Source: Cereibacter azotoformans
Lineage (GTDB): Bacteria; Pseudomonadota; Alphaproteobacteria; Rhodobacterales; Rhodobacteraceae
Reading direction: 5' to 3'
NCBI GenBank assembly: GCA_017599285.1
Contig: JAGFXX010000001.1
Coordinates: 2,232,001-2,296,000 of the forward strand
Length of the DNA: 64,000 bases
The notes under the pieces are model-generated. The model made no database searches, was not told the origin of the DNA, and saw nothing but the letters and a program-made list of their open reading frames with translations. Position 1 is the stretch's first letter. Every line of letters starts with the position of its first letter. Positions 63,696 to 64,000 of this stretch are shown here, piece after piece. The position numbers and the translations under genes were made by a program.

Positions 63696-64000
63696 CAATA
63701 GACCCGCGCCTTGGGCGCGATCTTCTTCAGGTCGATCCCGCCTTCGGACTGTTTGGTCAGCGGGTCGAGATGGACCGGCCGGGAGGCGAGCGTGACCTCG
63801 TTGCCCTTCACCGTGGCGAGGCTGTGCACGCGCCAGTTCTCGTCGTCGCGGTTCGGCCAGTCCTCGTGGGCGTGGGCGCCGCGGCTTTCCTTGCGCGCCT
63901 CGGCCGCTACGATCGTGGCCAGCGCGTTCGGCATCAGGTTGGTCAGTTCCAGCGTCTCCATCAGGTCCGAGTTCCAGATGAGGCTGCGGTCGGTGACCTT
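63695..64000 (-). CDS. sdhA: Succinate dehydrogenase flavoprotein subunit, C-terminal part
   Basis: Only about 101 C-terminal residues are present: [48 protein letters not shown] and the tail [14 protein letters not shown]. The [18 protein letters not shown] stretch is diagnostic of SdhA. The rest, including the FAD domain, is beyond the edge. The next gene overlaps its stop. Confidence 0.97.
   Translation of the reverse strand, partial: KVTDRSLIWNSDLMETLELTNLMPNALATIVAAEARKESRGAHAHEDWPNRDDENWRVHSLATVKGNEVTLASRPVHLDPLTKQSEGGIDLKKIAPKARVY

Overview
The window is a high-GC chromosomal segment from an alphaproteobacterium, most likely a Rhodobacterales member of the Rhodobacter/Cereibacter sphaeroides type. 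The evidence is an F0 ATP synthase operon with split b and b' subunits and no F1 genes, a MipZ division-plane ATPase, a CtrA-type binding site, a cysteine-free ribosomal protein L31, an FYDLN-acid protein beside tRNA-Ala, and the uniformly GC-rich codon use. The species is inferred from general protein resemblance, not shown directly. Almost all of the window is dense core genome. I see no prophage, CRISPR array or intact insertion sequence, only one decayed transposase remnant.

Layout. 1-10 kb: moxR/DUF58, DUF1285 and DUF2798 genes, polA, a HIT protein, nth with a PfkB kinase, an Ada-like methyltransferase, an OmpA-type lipoprotein and a FadR-type regulator. 10-13 kb: F0 operon atpI-B-E-b'-b. 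13-21 kb: ArsR regulator, mipZ, then a long minus-strand series ffh - three GNAT acetyltransferases - chorismate mutase - rpsP - rimM - membrane protein - trmD - rplS - rpmE. 21-30 kb: DUF805 protein, tRNA-Pro(CGG), DMT transporter, leuB, a degenerate EEP-family protein, a membrane protein and leuC-leuD. 29-37 kb: SOUL protein, rsfS-rlmH, rnhA, TetR-like regulator, fmt with three tandem deformylase paralogues, a PatB-type lyase, and a degenerate receiver protein with a CtrA box. 37-46 kb: smc, DMT transporter, the two halves of MnmC as divergent genes, a 68-bp tandem hairpin repeat and slt. 46-55 kb: dapA, smpB, sulfurtransferase, aminotransferase, glnK-amtB, a class A penicillin-binding protein and mlaA-mlaC. 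56-64 kb: a two-gene type I secretion operon, transposase remnant, tRNA-Ala(GGC), FYDLN protein, YgjP-like metalloprotease, GntR regulator, DUF6455 protein, and sdhA-lipoprotein-lipoprotein-sdhB.

The genes mainly serve translation and protein maturation (rpsP, rplS, rpmE, rimM, trmD, fmt, def, rsfS, rlmH, smpB, ffh), energy (F0, SDH), leucine and lysine synthesis, nitrogen sensing, DNA replication and repair, and envelope maintenance. I see no clear new multi-gene system. The best leads are the deformylase triplet whose last member lacks the metal cysteine and catalytic glutamate, the CtrA box upstream of a degenerate receiver, the 68-bp hairpin array, two small lipoproteins inside the sdh operon, and a structured glnK leader.
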